64,000 nt of DNA, taken from contig OV121091.1 of assembly GCA_921293015.1 (NCBI GenBank), forward strand, positions 35,820,839-35,884,838, given 5' to 3'. The notes under the pieces were generated by a model. That model had not been told where the DNA came from, made no database searches, and saw only the letters and a list, made by a program, of their open reading frames with translations. The stretch's first letter is position 1. Each line of letters begins with the position of its first letter. The translations under genes were made by a program, and so were the position numbers. This DNA comes from Phorcus lineatus (Eukaryota; Mollusca; Gastropoda; Trochida; Trochidae). This document shows positions 1 through 62,635 of this stretch, piece by piece.

Positions 1-2930
1 ATGTGCCACTATAAATATTAACGATAACGGGAGTACATGGTGGCGAAAACAAGGGAAGAAGCAGAGGCCATTTGAACTCTAGAAAACGTCTGTTCCCCTA
101 CGCCAGGATAAGAGTTGGCGAAAGCAGTCTCGACAATTTATAATTGACTATCAGATCATTTGCGGTACACGTTTATTCCGACAAGATCATTCGCGAAAGA
201 AGACGCCGTTCGCATAGCACTGACATATTACTCTCCTACCTCATTATGCCTCTGAGAAATCTAAACTCTGCCCCTAATATTTGAACATCCGGGGTCGCCC
301 CTCCCACTAAACCCCCATGAACCCTTGTGTCCGTGTTGAGTCTTTTAAGGGCTGGTAGTGTTTCCACATTAATAATCTATATGTGACAAAGCTCCCCTGT
401 ATGAGGGGTAATCACTAATCTTCCGACAAACATCGACTAGGCTTGTCTTGAGCTTCAAACACACTGCCGTATGAAGTGGAGGGTAATATTCCTACTGGAC
501 GCTTCGGCATCCGGTCATCAGTTTCATAAATACCTCAAATATCATGAATATGAGACGTGTCTCAAATATCTCTAAAATCGTGAATATCACAAATGTCATT
601 TCCTAAATACCTCAGAGGCGTTGAATTCTAGTATTCTAGCATTATGGAGAATATCGTAAAAATATTATCTTCATGTGAAAATTATTTCAATCAGTTCTTG
701 AACGATTTGGATAAGGTGGATATTCTTGGTATCGAAGTTTCATAAAAAAATGATTGATATTGATTGATGATGACAATATTACAAATGTATAATTTATTCA
801 TTATTGGAAGGCTGCGTTTCTACATAAATATCAAAGTCATTTTAAGTAAGAGGTAACGGAATCCCTCCCAACTCAGCCCATCAAAAAGTAAAGTATTTTA
901 AGAAATTGTGTTTTTTGCATATAATTACCTCATATGTTTTATTTGTCATCAACATATTCAGAACGGATAGAGTCATCTACATAAACCTTTTTTTAGATAT
1001 AAAGGGACTTTCAAAAACATTTAAATTATTCTAAACTTTTAAGAATGAATATGCAACAAAACACTTTTCAATTTTTTTTATTACTTATCCCGGCAAGTTC
1101 GAAAAATACGCAATGAAAAAATATCTTAAGTCCTAAAATTTCATAGCTATTCTTAAAAACCTAAGGAAATGATATTTTAAATATCTCCCGTATACTTTCT
1201 GCAACTAATGTTTTTACACTTAATGATTTTATATTTAATATACACAATTGAAAAAAACTTGCGTTTTTTTGAATGATTGATAGTTGATTATTCGATTATG
1301 AGAAAATAATGTTGTTATTCGTTTGCCCTTCCTTTGAATTATTTTGTTGATAGTTGTAATGATAACTTGCAACATAGAAGTACAGTACATCGAACATATA
1401 ATCTTATCATGTCATGGGACAACTTCTTAACATAATCTTTATCAATACAGTTACAATAAACAGTATATGCCCCAAGTAATAATTTGAAATTAATAAGGGG
1501 GTTCAAATAATCAAAACATAAATATAAATATGAACCTCTGAAATCTCTTAATTTTCGGTCTTAGATAAAACTTTATTGTTTTGTTGACCTGGGATAGACA
1601 ATAATGCTTTTATATACCGATTTAGATAACGGACTATAAGAAAGATTGTGACATGAGTACTTTTCATGATATTTTATTTTGGTTTAATTGTCCAAACGTT
1701 GGCGTTAGATCAATTAATTTCACTCAACTTGCATATTCATCCCGAAAATGCAAAATCTATGACATTTTTTCCATGATAATCATTCTTTGCTCTTATACAT
1801 GTTCAGAAGCCGAAATTATACGTCTTATTTACATGTATACTAATTATATGACTACACTCCACCAACCCACACGTTAAACCCCAATTCACTCACTCACTTA
1901 CTCACTTCACCAACCCAAAGTAATTTAAGGTTTCTTTAACAAAAGTTTTTGAAAAACACTTATCCCCAGTTTTTTCAATTAAAACAAATTTAACTTTCAA
2001 CGTTTTTCTTCTCACTACACTGGACCAATTCGAATTAAAATTGTATTTTTATTATTAAAGATATTCTAGATGAAATGACAAAATTTGATGACGTTTGATG
2101 TATTTTCATATCTTAATTGCACAGCTAATGCGTAATGAAAATCTACTAAATATTAATGAGCAGTTAGAAGTACATGTTTTTGAGGTAGCGAGAGCTTCGT
2201 TGCTATGTGTCCTCTCCTTTTTATAAAAATATTTCCATCATTTTATATAAATCACATTCCTGTTAATCTAATGTATAGTGTAAATGTAAACTCTTTAATG
2301 ACAAAATACACCAAATAAAATACAGGTTGACGAAGAACACATCAATTTATTACCTATGTGTGTATCATAATTAATTTAGCATAAACTTGTTCATAATGTC
2401 CTACTTTTGTCTTACCGTCAATGACATGAAAATAGGCAAGATGCTGTCAAGTTGGACAGTGAAGGATAAGAGTATTTTACGAATGCTTCAAGCATGTTTT
2501 ATTCAATTTGAAACATTTGCAGAAATTACTTCGGCAAAGTGTATTGTTGAATATCGTACAACGTCGGAGCATGACGTTTTGATAGGTTATGTGGCATTTG
2601 GTTGCATACGGATTGTGTATACAGTGACTCCTGGCAAGTGAGTGATATGTATGAAGTTTAAGGTTGAGACTAATGACTCAACTTGGAATTCGGTACATAG
2701 TAGAGTCCTTTGTAGCAAGAAATTTTAACGAACATTTACACTCACTGTCAGTTATTCAGTGTTGACTGTTGAGAATGATTGGTACGAATAAGGAATTGTA
2801 GTAAAATAAACAATGAGTTGGTATGAGAATTGTAACTAGACCTGTCCGTCTCGCAACTGTCCAGTCGTCTTACCCTCCGTATACTGTTCACAATTTTATC
2901 TTTTTCTCTAATATTATTGACTCAGAAAAT
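1..2930. other. Intergenic, nothing recognised
   Basis: AT-rich DNA. The short open frames have no recognisable domain, no splice-site support and composition like the background. I see no gene, RNA or mobile-element signature. Confidence 0.6.
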
Positions 2931-2939
2931 CCTAATTTT

Positions 2940-3600
2940 TTTTGTAAAGACTCCTTAACTAATGAGGTTTTTAAATCTAAAGATTTGGCAACCCTATCAC
3001 TTCTATTAAGGGTCACAGAGGCTTCCAAATCTTTTTTCATCTACTTCTTCATAAGCAAGAGGCCTGTAAAGCCCTGCCTTGTGTAAAGACTCCTTACCTT
3101 ATGTGGATTCTAATTTATAGATTTTGTGACCCTGTGACCCCTTATAAGGACCATAGGGATCACATCCTAAAATCCTATTTTCATCTTCTTCTCAAGAACC
3201 ATGAGGCCTAGAAAGCCAAAACTTTGTGTGTAGACTCCTTAGTTGATATGGATTCTAATTTATAGAGTTAGTAACCATGTAACCACTAATAAGGGCCCCA
3301 GGGACCACACTCTAAAAAACTTTTCATCTTCTTCTCCAGACGCAAGAGACCTAGAAAGCCGAATCTTTATGTACAGACTCCTCTGCTAATGTGTATTCTA
3401 GTTATGAATCTGGTGAACCTTTGAAGCCTTATAAGGGTCATGCCCTTAAAACCTTTTGTTGTCTTCTCCCTAAGAAAAAGGCCTAGAAAGTTGTACAGAC
3501 TTCTAACTGATATGAAATCTAATTCATAGATTTGGTGACCCTGTGATCACGCCCTCAAACATATTTTCATATGTTTCTCCTTGAAAGGCATTTGTGAGAA
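2940..3600. repeat. Degenerate tandem repeat, about 110-140 bp unit
   Basis: Four to five diverged copies of a unit running from AGACTCCTTA, through GATTCTAATTTATAGA and a GTGACC..TATAAGG segment, to TTTTCATCTTCTTCTC and a CCTAGAAAGCC-like end. Copies begin near 2,948, 3,088, 3,232, 3,375 and 3,488. Confidence 0.75.
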
Positions 3601-3961
3601 AAACAGGTATGAAGCTCAGAGACATACATTTTTTGTCTTACCCAAATTTTAAAACAAATTTGAAAATAATTGTTTTGGCAATAGCTTGTTTAAACAGGTT
3701 GGATAAAAAACGTTATCTTCTGGCTTGATAATGATCATATAGATCAAGAATAAATTGCAGGTGGCTAATGAAACAAAGTTTTGAAAATAATTCTTCCATT
3801 TTTTTAACGAAATTATGACTTTATGAAATCTGGCAAATTACTTCTACTGGCCTAATTTGTCAAGGATATTGACATTTGATCTATTTGAAGTAGTTGAGTA
3901 ACAGGTAAACAGAAGCCAATTTTTCATAAAGTCCTTTCCCAAAGTTTAAACAAGTCAATTG

Positions 3962-4423
3962 ATGTGTATCAAGGGTGTGTCAGTGTAGCAAGGCGATGTG
4001 TCAGTGTATCAAGAATGTGTCAGTGTAGCAAGGTGATGTGTCAGCGTAGCAAGGTAATGTGTCATTGTAGCAAGGTGATGTGTCAGTGTATCAAGGATGT
4101 GTCATTGTATTAAGGATGTGTCAGTGTATCAAGGATGTGTCAGTGTAGCAAGCTGATATGTCAGTGTAGCAAGCTGATGTGTCAGTGTAGCAAGCTGATG
4201 TGTCAGTGTAGCAAGGATGTGTCAGTGTAGCAAGTCAATGTGTCCGTGTAGCAAGGCCATGTGTCAGTGTAGCAAGGCCATGTGTCAGTGTAGCAAGCTG
4301 ATATGTCAGTGTAGCAAGCTGATGTGTCAGTGTAGCAAGGATGTGTCCGTGTAGCAAGGCCATGTGTCAGTGTAGCAAGTCGATGTGTCAGTGTAGCAAG
4401 TCGATGTGTCAGTGTAGCAAGCC
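3962..4423. repeat. Minisatellite, 19-21 bp unit
   Basis: More than 20 units of the type TGTGTCAGTGTAGCAAG followed by a variable 2-4 bases (GCGA, GTGA, CTGA, GA). Variants have GTATCAAGG instead of GTAGCAAG. Intergenic, downstream of MYO3. Confidence 0.9.
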
Positions 4424-7400
4424 GTTAAAACTTCAACTAATCAAATTATCCATTAAAGAAGCAGTTGACTCTTTCAGTGCTTAACCGTTTCCACTGTTGC
4501 ATAATTTTATCAGTTTAAGTAGAAGGCCCAATTGTTGACATTAAGATAATCAAATTTGCTGCTTCGCTACAACTTTGTAAAAAATAATCATAACAAAAAA
4601 CAATCAAAGGTGATAAATAGTTTTAATTTGTCTACAAAATGGTATAATGTATAACAATCAAAAGTACTGTTTTAGATTAGTCATGGACTTTTACAAATGA
4701 CTAACTCATATAAATAACACACTTAAATACAGCACAATTGTAACTGGAACCAAACTGGGATATGTACAGGTAAACTTGGTTATTCACTCCAAGGTGTTTT
4801 TATTTATTCATATCCAACATACTTCAACAAAAAAATCTAAATTCAACAATTATTGAGCTGTTATTAATCAGGGGTTCTAGATATCTCAACACATTCAATG
4901 TAGAAAAGTTATTTTAATAATATCATTACCTTTACATTTGAATCAGGGAAAATCATACATTACTAAGAGTTAAATGAGCAGATTTTTTATTTCTTAAAAT
5001 ATAAACAATGATCAAATTTACTTTCTTGGACTTGAAATTTCTAAATCTTTCTTAGAAAGTTTTCTTAATAAAACACAATCATGGTGCAGTAGTCTGTAAA
5101 ATTCTCTTTACAATATTCAAAAGCACTCGTGAATTATTTCAAATTTCCAAATCTTAAAATAAAGTTTGGAACATTTTGTGAACAACGTTTTGTTATGTAT
5201 GTATACCAGATCAAAGAGTTAAAAATAGGTTCTGAATGTTTGTTTATTATATTCATAACATTGAACATTTTAATTCCAATAAAGATATGATACTTTGATC
5301 TGCAACATATACAACAATATTCACTGTAAGATTTTACTGAAACCATCATAAGTACCATGCCATGCTTACTGAGCAGTGATATATCCTGTCAGTTTTTTAA
5401 ACTGGCACAAATTGAGAAATAACAGTAAATAAGAAACCATGTGCAGTGGTACCCATGTGGGAGGATTCAGGGGGTTTGAACCTCTACCATTCTTTTAATT
5501 TTCAACTGAAATTGTCCATAGAAACCGCATTGCTTTTTATGTTGATTTCAGTAAAACATTATCAGTTCTGAAAGACCTTTTGCTATTTCCTTATAGGAAT
5601 ATCACCACATAAACATTTATTTTATAATGAGCACTTTAATACAATAACGAAAACAATATTCTTTGTATTATTGTTCACCAAACAATCTCAGTCTAGAGAT
5701 AAAGACAGTAAATACAGTTTGGAAACATTTGAAAATAGTACACAATTTACTGTAAAGATAATCCAAAAGAAAAGTTTAAAAAAGAAGAGAATGCAAATAA
5801 AAAGGAATCCATAGTCACTTTAAGATCAAGGCCTTTCAATTGTTATTACGTTTAATTAATCAAAATTATCAAAATAAAGGAATTAATTAATTCTTTATGA
5901 GATGCCTACAATCACAAATATTTTAAACTTTTTATAATCATATTGCTTTGCATACAGTCATTTCAACATTAGAATTGATTGAAATAAAGACGGCTATGAT
6001 GTATCATTATTTATCCTCTTTTCATGTAAGCATGAGAAGATCTCTGATACTGTTCATGAAACTATTACAAACTGGGAAAAAAGGATAATTGTTAATCATC
6101 TTATTTATTGCACTAAATATTGTCAAGCTGATAGTCAAAATGATTGCTTGTATTTTTCATAAATGAGATTATTTAAAACATAATGCACATTCAATTCTTA
6201 AAAATGATAAGACCAATTGATATTTTATATCAATAAACATTGACGATGTTTACATTTTAAAACTCTTTCAATATCGATCATTATCATATGAAAAACATAT
6301 TCGATTTATTATCAGTTAGCTGAGCTTACCATAGACTAAAATTTAGTCTATTAAACATTTTAATAATTTACTGTTCCTTCATCCATATATTCTTTTCTTT
6401 GGGTTCCTAACTTCATTCAATCTAGACTTGCTAAATGTGACCTAGACTGTATTAAAGGCTCCTTAAATACACAGTCATGAAGCAGAACTAAGCTTACCGG
6501 TAGAAAACATTAAAATATGAACATTTATAATGATGGCACATTGGAGACAATTTTATAACCTTTAACTATTTAATCATTTATTCTCTTTATAAATAACCTA
6601 TTTTCAAAATGTATATAGTAGTTGTTGACCAAAAAGCAAATCATTTTTCAAAATATTTTTATTCATACACATCTAAATGTCAAAGATCTTGTACAATCAT
6701 ATATTAAAGTCTTGTTAAAATTATCCAAATACATTTTCACTTCAGCAAAAAGAAAAAATATTTTTGAAAAAGAAAGTCACAAGCAACAAGTTGTTGAAAT
6801 ATTGAAATGAGGTAACATATGGGAAATTATGCAAAAACTACTTTACAATGAAATTAACAGATAAAAACAATACAAAAACTTTAAGCTGACAAACATTTTG
6901 AGCAACTACTTAAAATGACAAGACAAGATTCATGAATAAAACATGCACTCTATAGACAACTGCCAAACAAAAATAAAGTATAAGAAAATATTGCCATCAA
7001 TTGGCACTACTTTCTTTCATGAACAATAATGTTTATTAAAAAAACAACTGTTAGATATTACAACTCAGTGACAGTTTTATATTTTCAAATTAAAAAGGTC
7101 TAATATGATTTTTAGAATGATTCTTTTCATTAAATTTGTTTTTTTTTAACTAAAACGAGGACGTTTATTTTTATCTTTCACATTGCATCACATAAATGTA
7201 TACATATCGACAGATTGAATTTATACAAAATGACTTCCTTGTCCTGACATTTTGTCATGGGACACGCCCATTGAGACAGGTTCTTGATGTAAGTATAGTA
7301 ATAAATATCTGAAAATCTTGTTAGTCTTGTAAGTAACAATAGTGTAGCAAATAAATCATCCATTATTCAGATTACTGTAATTAGAATGTACCTTTAGATT

Positions 7401-9500
7401 TTAAATCTTATAATTCTTATAAATATTTCATTAAAATCTTTTTCTAAAAAATCAGAAAAGGAAGAATATTTAGTAACTTGTTCTAAACTTCATTAAAATC
7501 ACACCTGTACATTTTGTTGAGAATGATGGACACATTTATAACTTAGTTCCAATTTCTAAAAAACTGAATATGATTTACATAAAGAAAAATCCTTCAACAT
7601 CAAAATCACAACTGCATGTCATAATATCAGTCAACCATTTTGGGTTTTTTGGCATTAAGTGGAAACAAACTGCCATTCAGTTAGTAATTTTACAAACTAT
7701 TAAACTAGTAAAAGCATACGGAAGAGTATCTACTGACTAACAAATTATTATTGAAATTATTTCATACTCATATTGATGTCTGGCTTCGTTTCTCAATGTT
7801 TCCCATGTTGAATGAATTAAAGCTAATATTTGTCAGATCATAAACACTTAGGCAACATAAATCATCAATCAGTTACATGCTTTGAACAAATTGGGAAAAA
7901 TTATGAGAGGTATTTTAAGAAAAACATCCATACAAATTTCATTTCTACAACAAAAAAACCTAACAAGACGATCTTTTAGGAGTAAAAGACTTTGGTTTGG
8001 AATGTGATGGCAATAATGAGCACATGTTTCAAAAAGTTTAATCCTAATTATCTTCAAAAACACACCGTCTTTAATAAAAAAAAATAATACTAAAATACTA
8101 CAATGGATGATTTGGTAGAGTAGAAGTCACTAGAATCACAACAAACAACAAATACATTGTAATCACAACCTTTGATATGTCATATATTGGTACATAAGTA
8201 ACAAATCTAATACTTGTATCAGTACAAAGCAACACCTGCACAGCAAGTCTTACAAAAAGCATTTAGACAATACAAAGTTTCACAAAGACTCTCATGGTAC
8301 ATGGGAAAGTATTCATGGAGAGAAATCACCTAACTTTTTCATTGTTCACACATGTGTGTAAAGTTATTGCAGTTCCATAAACATGCAATGGAAAGTTCAA
8401 TTGCAAAGTGAATACAAATCTGAGTGGCTAATCAACAGGACCCACACAATCATCAGACACATCGACAATGGGTATTAGATTAATCTGGTGCTGCACACTG
8501 GCTTCTAACTGATTCCCTTTATGTAAAAAAACTCATTAAGGTCGGTAATTCCCAAATTACCATGTTAGTCTGTGAAATTTCCTCTTGTCCGAAAACATTT
8601 TGCAAGACCTATATTCACAAGGTCCAGCAATCTGACTGAGGCAGGATAAAACAAGCACTAAGACTGTACAACACTCATTATCACAGATACATTGAGATAT
8701 GGTCTAGGTGAGAAACAAGACTCCATATATTTATACACACACGGCTCTCAATATAAACAGAACATACTGAACACATTTTCACTGGAAAAATATGTACATG
8801 TAAATAGAGAATGTATTTCAATATGAAAACAAAAAATTAAAACCCATGATATACATTTTTCTTTGTCACTTCATCTATGAGAATTTGGGGATATCTTAGG
8901 TTTATGATTTTTATTATTCCACTTAAGATTATATGTTATAGATTAAACGAGATAAAGATAAAAATTTCAGTGGGTTTGAATTATTGATATATTTGAAAAC
9001 TTATTCAGAAACAATCCTTTATAATAAAGTTATATAAATACAAAGTACCCGGTATATGATTTAACTTAACTAAGATAAACACAAGTTAATGATACTTAAC
9101 TTTTTAAGTAAAGTAAAACCACCAATAAACTGATATCAACCTAAATATAAATACTTTTCTGAGACAAATGACAAGCTTACTTGTTCAGATGCACTCCAGC
9201 TATAAGAGTAATACTATTCATAACTTGCATTTCATCTGAGACAGTGTGATGTCGATGTAAATCTGTCGAATACAAAGAGGAATAGAAAGAACAAATGTCA
9301 ACCTTAATTCACATCATTCCCATATACTATAAAACCGACTTGGAAAAAGTATCAAATTTGCAGATAAAAATGGAATAGGTTAAAATAGATTTTAAAACAT
9401 TATATTAACAAAATAATTCTTAAAAACATGGCATTAACCTCAAAAGTGTTATCATTCATACAAAAAGCTGTCACACAGAAGGATTCACACAGAAACTTTT
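4424..9500. other. Intergenic AT-rich DNA, nothing recognised
   Basis: Five kilobases of low-GC sequence without credible exons on either strand. It contains short A/T runs but no repeat array or element that I can delimit. Confidence 0.5.
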
Positions 9501-10189
9501 ATGAATGCTTCAACCATTTGAGTTGTATTAACCATCCATACTATAACAGAGAACCATATAAACTGAACAAACAGTCATAGGAACTGTAACTACCATAACT
9601 ACAAAAGCATTATTTCTAACTGTATTGTTATTGCAGCAGGCATTAACACTGTACAACAACCTTACAGAATCAACCAGTTTTTAGGGTCAATCATTTTTAA
9701 GTCGATCAGTATCAAGCATCTGAGCCGTCAACAAATTAACTGATTGCATCAATAGAATAGCAAACCATATAAACCTTTATAATTTTGACAATCTTTCGAA
9801 CCTTTGAAAACGGAATAAACTTTCTAATCTGTATAAATCCTTCAGAAGTTAGAAAATATCACCAGATGTTCAAACCTTTGTATCAACCATTCATAGACAA
9901 TCAACCATGCATGTATAGATTTTTCAACCACATATTCTCTGTCAACAAAAATTACTGTATCAACGTCTTATACAACTAGAGCTCCCCGATATATGCTTCA
10001 TTCACTAGAATTAGAGGTCACTGTCAAAGCTGGGATGGTACATGGGTATCACTGACACTCCTAAACATGAAGTCACCGACACTTCTGTACATCACACCAA
10101 ACAGCCTCTAATACATACAATTACATCACATAGTCTCAACCAACCATCAGATGACCTTAACCAGATAAACCATTTGTTCTGTACATATA

Positions 10190-10715
10190 GTGATCATCAA
10201 CAATCTGCTTCATACATACAGTAATAATCAACCATCTATTCCATACTAACAGTAATAATCAACCATCTATTCCATACAACAGTAATAATCAACCATCTAT
10301 TCCATACAAACAGTAATAATCAACCATCTATTCCATACAAACAGTAATAATCAACCATCAATTCCATACAAAAAGTAATAATCAACCATCAATTCCATAG
10401 AAACAGTAATAATCAACCATCTATTCCATACAAAAAGTAATAATCAAAGAGGGGTTCCACACATACAATAATCATCAACAATTTATTCCATACATACAGT
10501 AATCATCAACCATCTGTATGATACCTGCAACAATCATCAATTACTTGTTGCATACATACAGATACCAACCATATGTTCCATACATACAGTAATCAACCAT
10601 CTTTACCACACGTACAGTAATCATCAACCATATGTTCCATACATACAGTAATCAACCATCTTTACCACACATACAGTAATCATCAACCATATGTTCCATA
10701 TAAACAAATAGTAAT
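10190..10715. repeat. Minisatellite, 30-31 bp unit
   Basis: At least seven near-identical units of CAGTAATAATCAACCATC-TATTCCATACAA from about 10,220 to 10,440, then looser variants with TACATACAGTAATCATCAAC to 10,715. Related CAACCAT words extend back to about 9,530. Confidence 0.85.
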
Positions 10716-11386
10716 CATCATCCACCTGATCTTCAAGACTGACAAACACCTTTAAGCTTTCCAAACAAATTATAGAGAATAACTTTCATGTCCATACATC
10801 ACCTTCCCCAAGTCTAGCTTCTTTTCTATATCTAGATATACAAATATATCGGAAGTGGATGGAATGGCCTGGAAATGCCCAGTGATTTTGGCTGCAAGGT
10901 TAACCATTTATCTGCAGCACTATCTTGGCAAATACACAATGAGAAGTTAACATGTACAGGATACTATTTACTAGTTGAGAAAAGGGAATATTCAATGTTT
11001 TGCCAATGGCTCATGATCGGTGATCCTGTTTGAGTGCATCGGCAGAAACATGGTTAATATTAGGAAAGTTGACTTACTGGATGGAGAATAATAACTGTCA
11101 TTCATAGAGATTGATAGAATTATATCATTACTGTGTTAGGCTTTTATTTTATTTCTACTGTTTGGAGAAAAATTTTATTGTCATTTAAAGAAATATGATA
11201 ATTGTACTTTTAAAAGATTTAACCAATAAATAGAGATTTGGTAAAATCAGATTGTCATGGAAGGAGTGAAGAAAATTGTATTTAATGAAAAGTTTCACAA
11301 AATATGTTGTGCAATGTGTTTTTTAATGTGCATATCACATATGCCACTCACAATATTCATCAATACTAACTTTGCATGATAAAACA

Positions 11387-12170
11387 TTTATTTTTAATAA
11401 ATAATAATATATGAAAATATGTAAGTGGTGTAAGCATCGGTGTCTAAATAAATTAAGAAAAAGATGATTGTTGATATTTGCAATGACAGTCAAATGGAGG
11501 GAGAGCTCTCCTAATTTGCTGGTACAAAGATTACTGAGAGACAGTATGAATCCTTGACTAATTCAATCAGGTTGAATCCATTCCATTTTGTTGAACTACT
11601 TGAATCATTCCAAGCAACTACGGAAGGTTATTCCTGGTAAGTCGGGATCTAGATAGCTGTGCATTCTTCAACACTAACCAGATTTAATGGTTGAGTGGGA
11701 TAAGATCAGTTGGTGGAACAGTAAGATTTTGTTATTACCTATTCGTAGGAACACTCAGATTTATGATTTACTATTGGTTGAATGACCAAATTTGCTTGGA
11801 GATCTTGTTGGAACAGCCAGATATTATCATGATATTTTGGTTGACCAGACAGGTTGCCAAGTTTGATTGTTGAACAGCCAGATTTTCTAGGATAGTTAGA
11901 ATTCAGTGGAAATATATGAGGCTAAATGTCAATTCCTATCACTGTAAAAGCTCCTGTTGATGATGATCTCTCTATCACCGTAATAACCTAGAGCGTGGTC
12001 CTTGGATCCCCGGTCCTTGTGTCTGGTCCTTGGTCCCTGTATCCCCGATCCTGTATCCCCAGGCCCTGGTCCCTGGTCCCAGGTCAGTGTAACAAAACGG
12101 TCCAAATGCTTCTCAAACATCACCTGAAAACTTGTATAAATCATTCAACATTGTCGTTCACTCTCCTGCC
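11387..12170 (-). other. MYO3: Probable MYO3 3'UTR with candidate poly(A) signal
   Basis: The first AATAAA downstream of the stop on the minus strand is at 11,387-11,392, giving a 3'UTR of roughly 0.8 kb. Inside it, 11,996-12,085 is a GC-rich run of short CCCTGGTCC/CCCCGATCC-like repeats. The cleavage site is inferred only. Confidence 0.4.
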
Positions 12171-60554
<48,384 letters not shown>

Positions 60555-60867
60555 CTGGTGAGGCAGATGTGCAAAATTTAGCTGTGATCAGGCATGAAAG
60601 GGTCAAATACATTAAACGCAAAGTTGATAATACTATACTATCATATGTCATCAAATAGATAGAGAATACTAAACTCATCCTGTGTAATACCATTCATAAA
60701 ATAAGTGAAGACAAATTGAATATAAATACCATTAAGGAAATTCATGAAAATTGTTTTACACAGGATTGACTTTGCTTTATAGAAATATTTCAAAATCAAC
60801 AATATATGTATATATAAAGGAAATTACAGAAAAGTTCATTAGAAGTTGATATACAATTATAGAGGAC

Positions 60868-61150
60868 TAAGTAAATGCTAAGTTGAGAGCATCCCTGTCA
60901 GACAACAGAGAAGTAAGTAAATGCTAAGATGAAAACATCCCTGGAAGACAAAAGAGGACTAAGTAAATGCTAGGTAGAGAGCATTGATGTCAGACAACAG
61001 AGAAGTAAATAAATGCTAAGATGAAAACATCCCTGGAATACAAAAGAGGACCAAGTAAATGCTAAGTTGAGAGCACTGATCTCAGATCACAGTGAAATAG
61101 GTCAATGCTAAGTTGAGAGTGTCCCTGTAAGTAATAAACTAAGTAAGTAA
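60868..61150. repeat. Minisatellite, 46-bp unit
   Basis: Five to six copies of TAAGTAAATGCTAAGTTGAG followed by AGCATCCCTG and a CAGACAACAGAGAAG-like end. Alternate units carry GATGAAAACATCCCTGG, so a 92-bp dimer is visible. Confidence 0.82.
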
Positions 61151-61427
61151 GTAAGGAGTAAGTAAATACTCTGTTAAAATCATTCCCGTCTGATCACAGA
61201 GGAGAAAGTGAATCCTTCTTCATGTGTTCCGTTCTTCAATTACCCAATGATCTGAACATTTAACAGAATCAATAGTGGAGGGACGGCTCGGAAGAGCAAC
61301 AAATTATCTCATTGATCCTAGCCAGTATCTCATGATTGTCTGATTCTTCTGTGATAGTATCTCATGGGATGAAATAATGGTTTATGATTAAAAATGGTCA
61401 ATTGACTATCAGTAAAAGTAAATGATA

Positions 61428-61429
61428 AT

Positions 61430-61490
<61 letters not shown>
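61428..61490. repeat. Compound ATC/CAG trinucleotide microsatellite
   Basis: About seven ATC repeats run directly into about 14 CAG repeats. It is not in a coding frame of any gene I can support. Confidence 0.96.
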
Positions 61491-61492
<2 letters not shown>

Positions 61493-62635
61493 TATCTAAA
61501 TCATCATTATTGAAGTAATTATCAATATTGACATCAAGATCATTGCCTTCCAATAGAACTCATCATCATTTTCACCACCACCATCATTACTCAGTGAGAT
61601 ATCAAACAAGATTATTAACGTTCAGATAATTATCATTACTATCAAAACAATCACTTTCATTATCAGCATCATCACCAATTTTGTAATCTGTTATCACTAC
61701 TTATCACTCATAATTACGTATTGTGACCCATCAGTGTGCAGCCTATGTTTCTGTAAAGTTCTTCACCACTCAAGAACAATTGTGAATTTTAGCTGAAAGT
61801 TGATGATTTCTTCACATTCTGTCAGTACTTTTCTAAAACAGATTTTTTTCAATATTCAGTTACCAATTATTTTATTGTGTCAGCCGTTTTTATAAGCACA
61901 AGAACATTCACATGCCTAACAGACCCAACGTACATAAAGAACAAAATGAAGAAATAACATTCTCGACACTTCATTCCACGCTTGAGTCCTCTAACCATAT
62001 GAGGAGTTGCTTGCACTCAAAATGTGCTAATGGGTTGGTTTATTACTTTCATTATTTTCTCACATGTGGGAAATCTATTTGTACTGTATGAATGGGCTTC
62101 ATCACTACACAATGAGAGGATTATCAAGTCGTTAATGTCCAAATATTAACTACCATTGTAGTTAACACATAATCTCCTATATACTTAATTGTAATTGGTT
62201 GCTTCACAACACACAGTACACAAATAGAAGAAAAGATATTTATAAATGTGTTGTTTGTTTTTCAATCTTTTGCTAACTTACAAAACTATGTTATTCTTTA
62301 AACTGTGTTTAATCTGTATTTTTTAGTGTACTACAGGTAATATAGTTATATTATGACATATATCAAACTGGTCATGATGCATTTAATCACAATACTCCCT
62401 TTCATGTTAGTTTAATATCTCTAAAAACTAGGATAATAATGTACAAATTGAGCTTAACCCCTTGAGTGTACGACTCCTACTTCCAATCTAAATTGATTAT
62501 ATCACCCTATTTGTGCACAATTCTTCATCTTTCTACTTAATATTATCGGTCACCTATTAGAAATTGGTCCATCATACACAGTTGTTATTAATGATAATAA
62601 GTTAATAATTATACTTAATTGTACACAGTCGCAGA

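Noticed and set aside
11929..12144. Minus-strand frame with GPGPGDTGSGIQGP
   Set aside because: Created by the GC-rich short repeat in the probable 3'UTR, downstream of the MYO3 stop.
61428..61490. CAG tract as a polyglutamine exon
   Set aside because: No splice sites or flanking open frame consistent with a gene; treated as a microsatellite.
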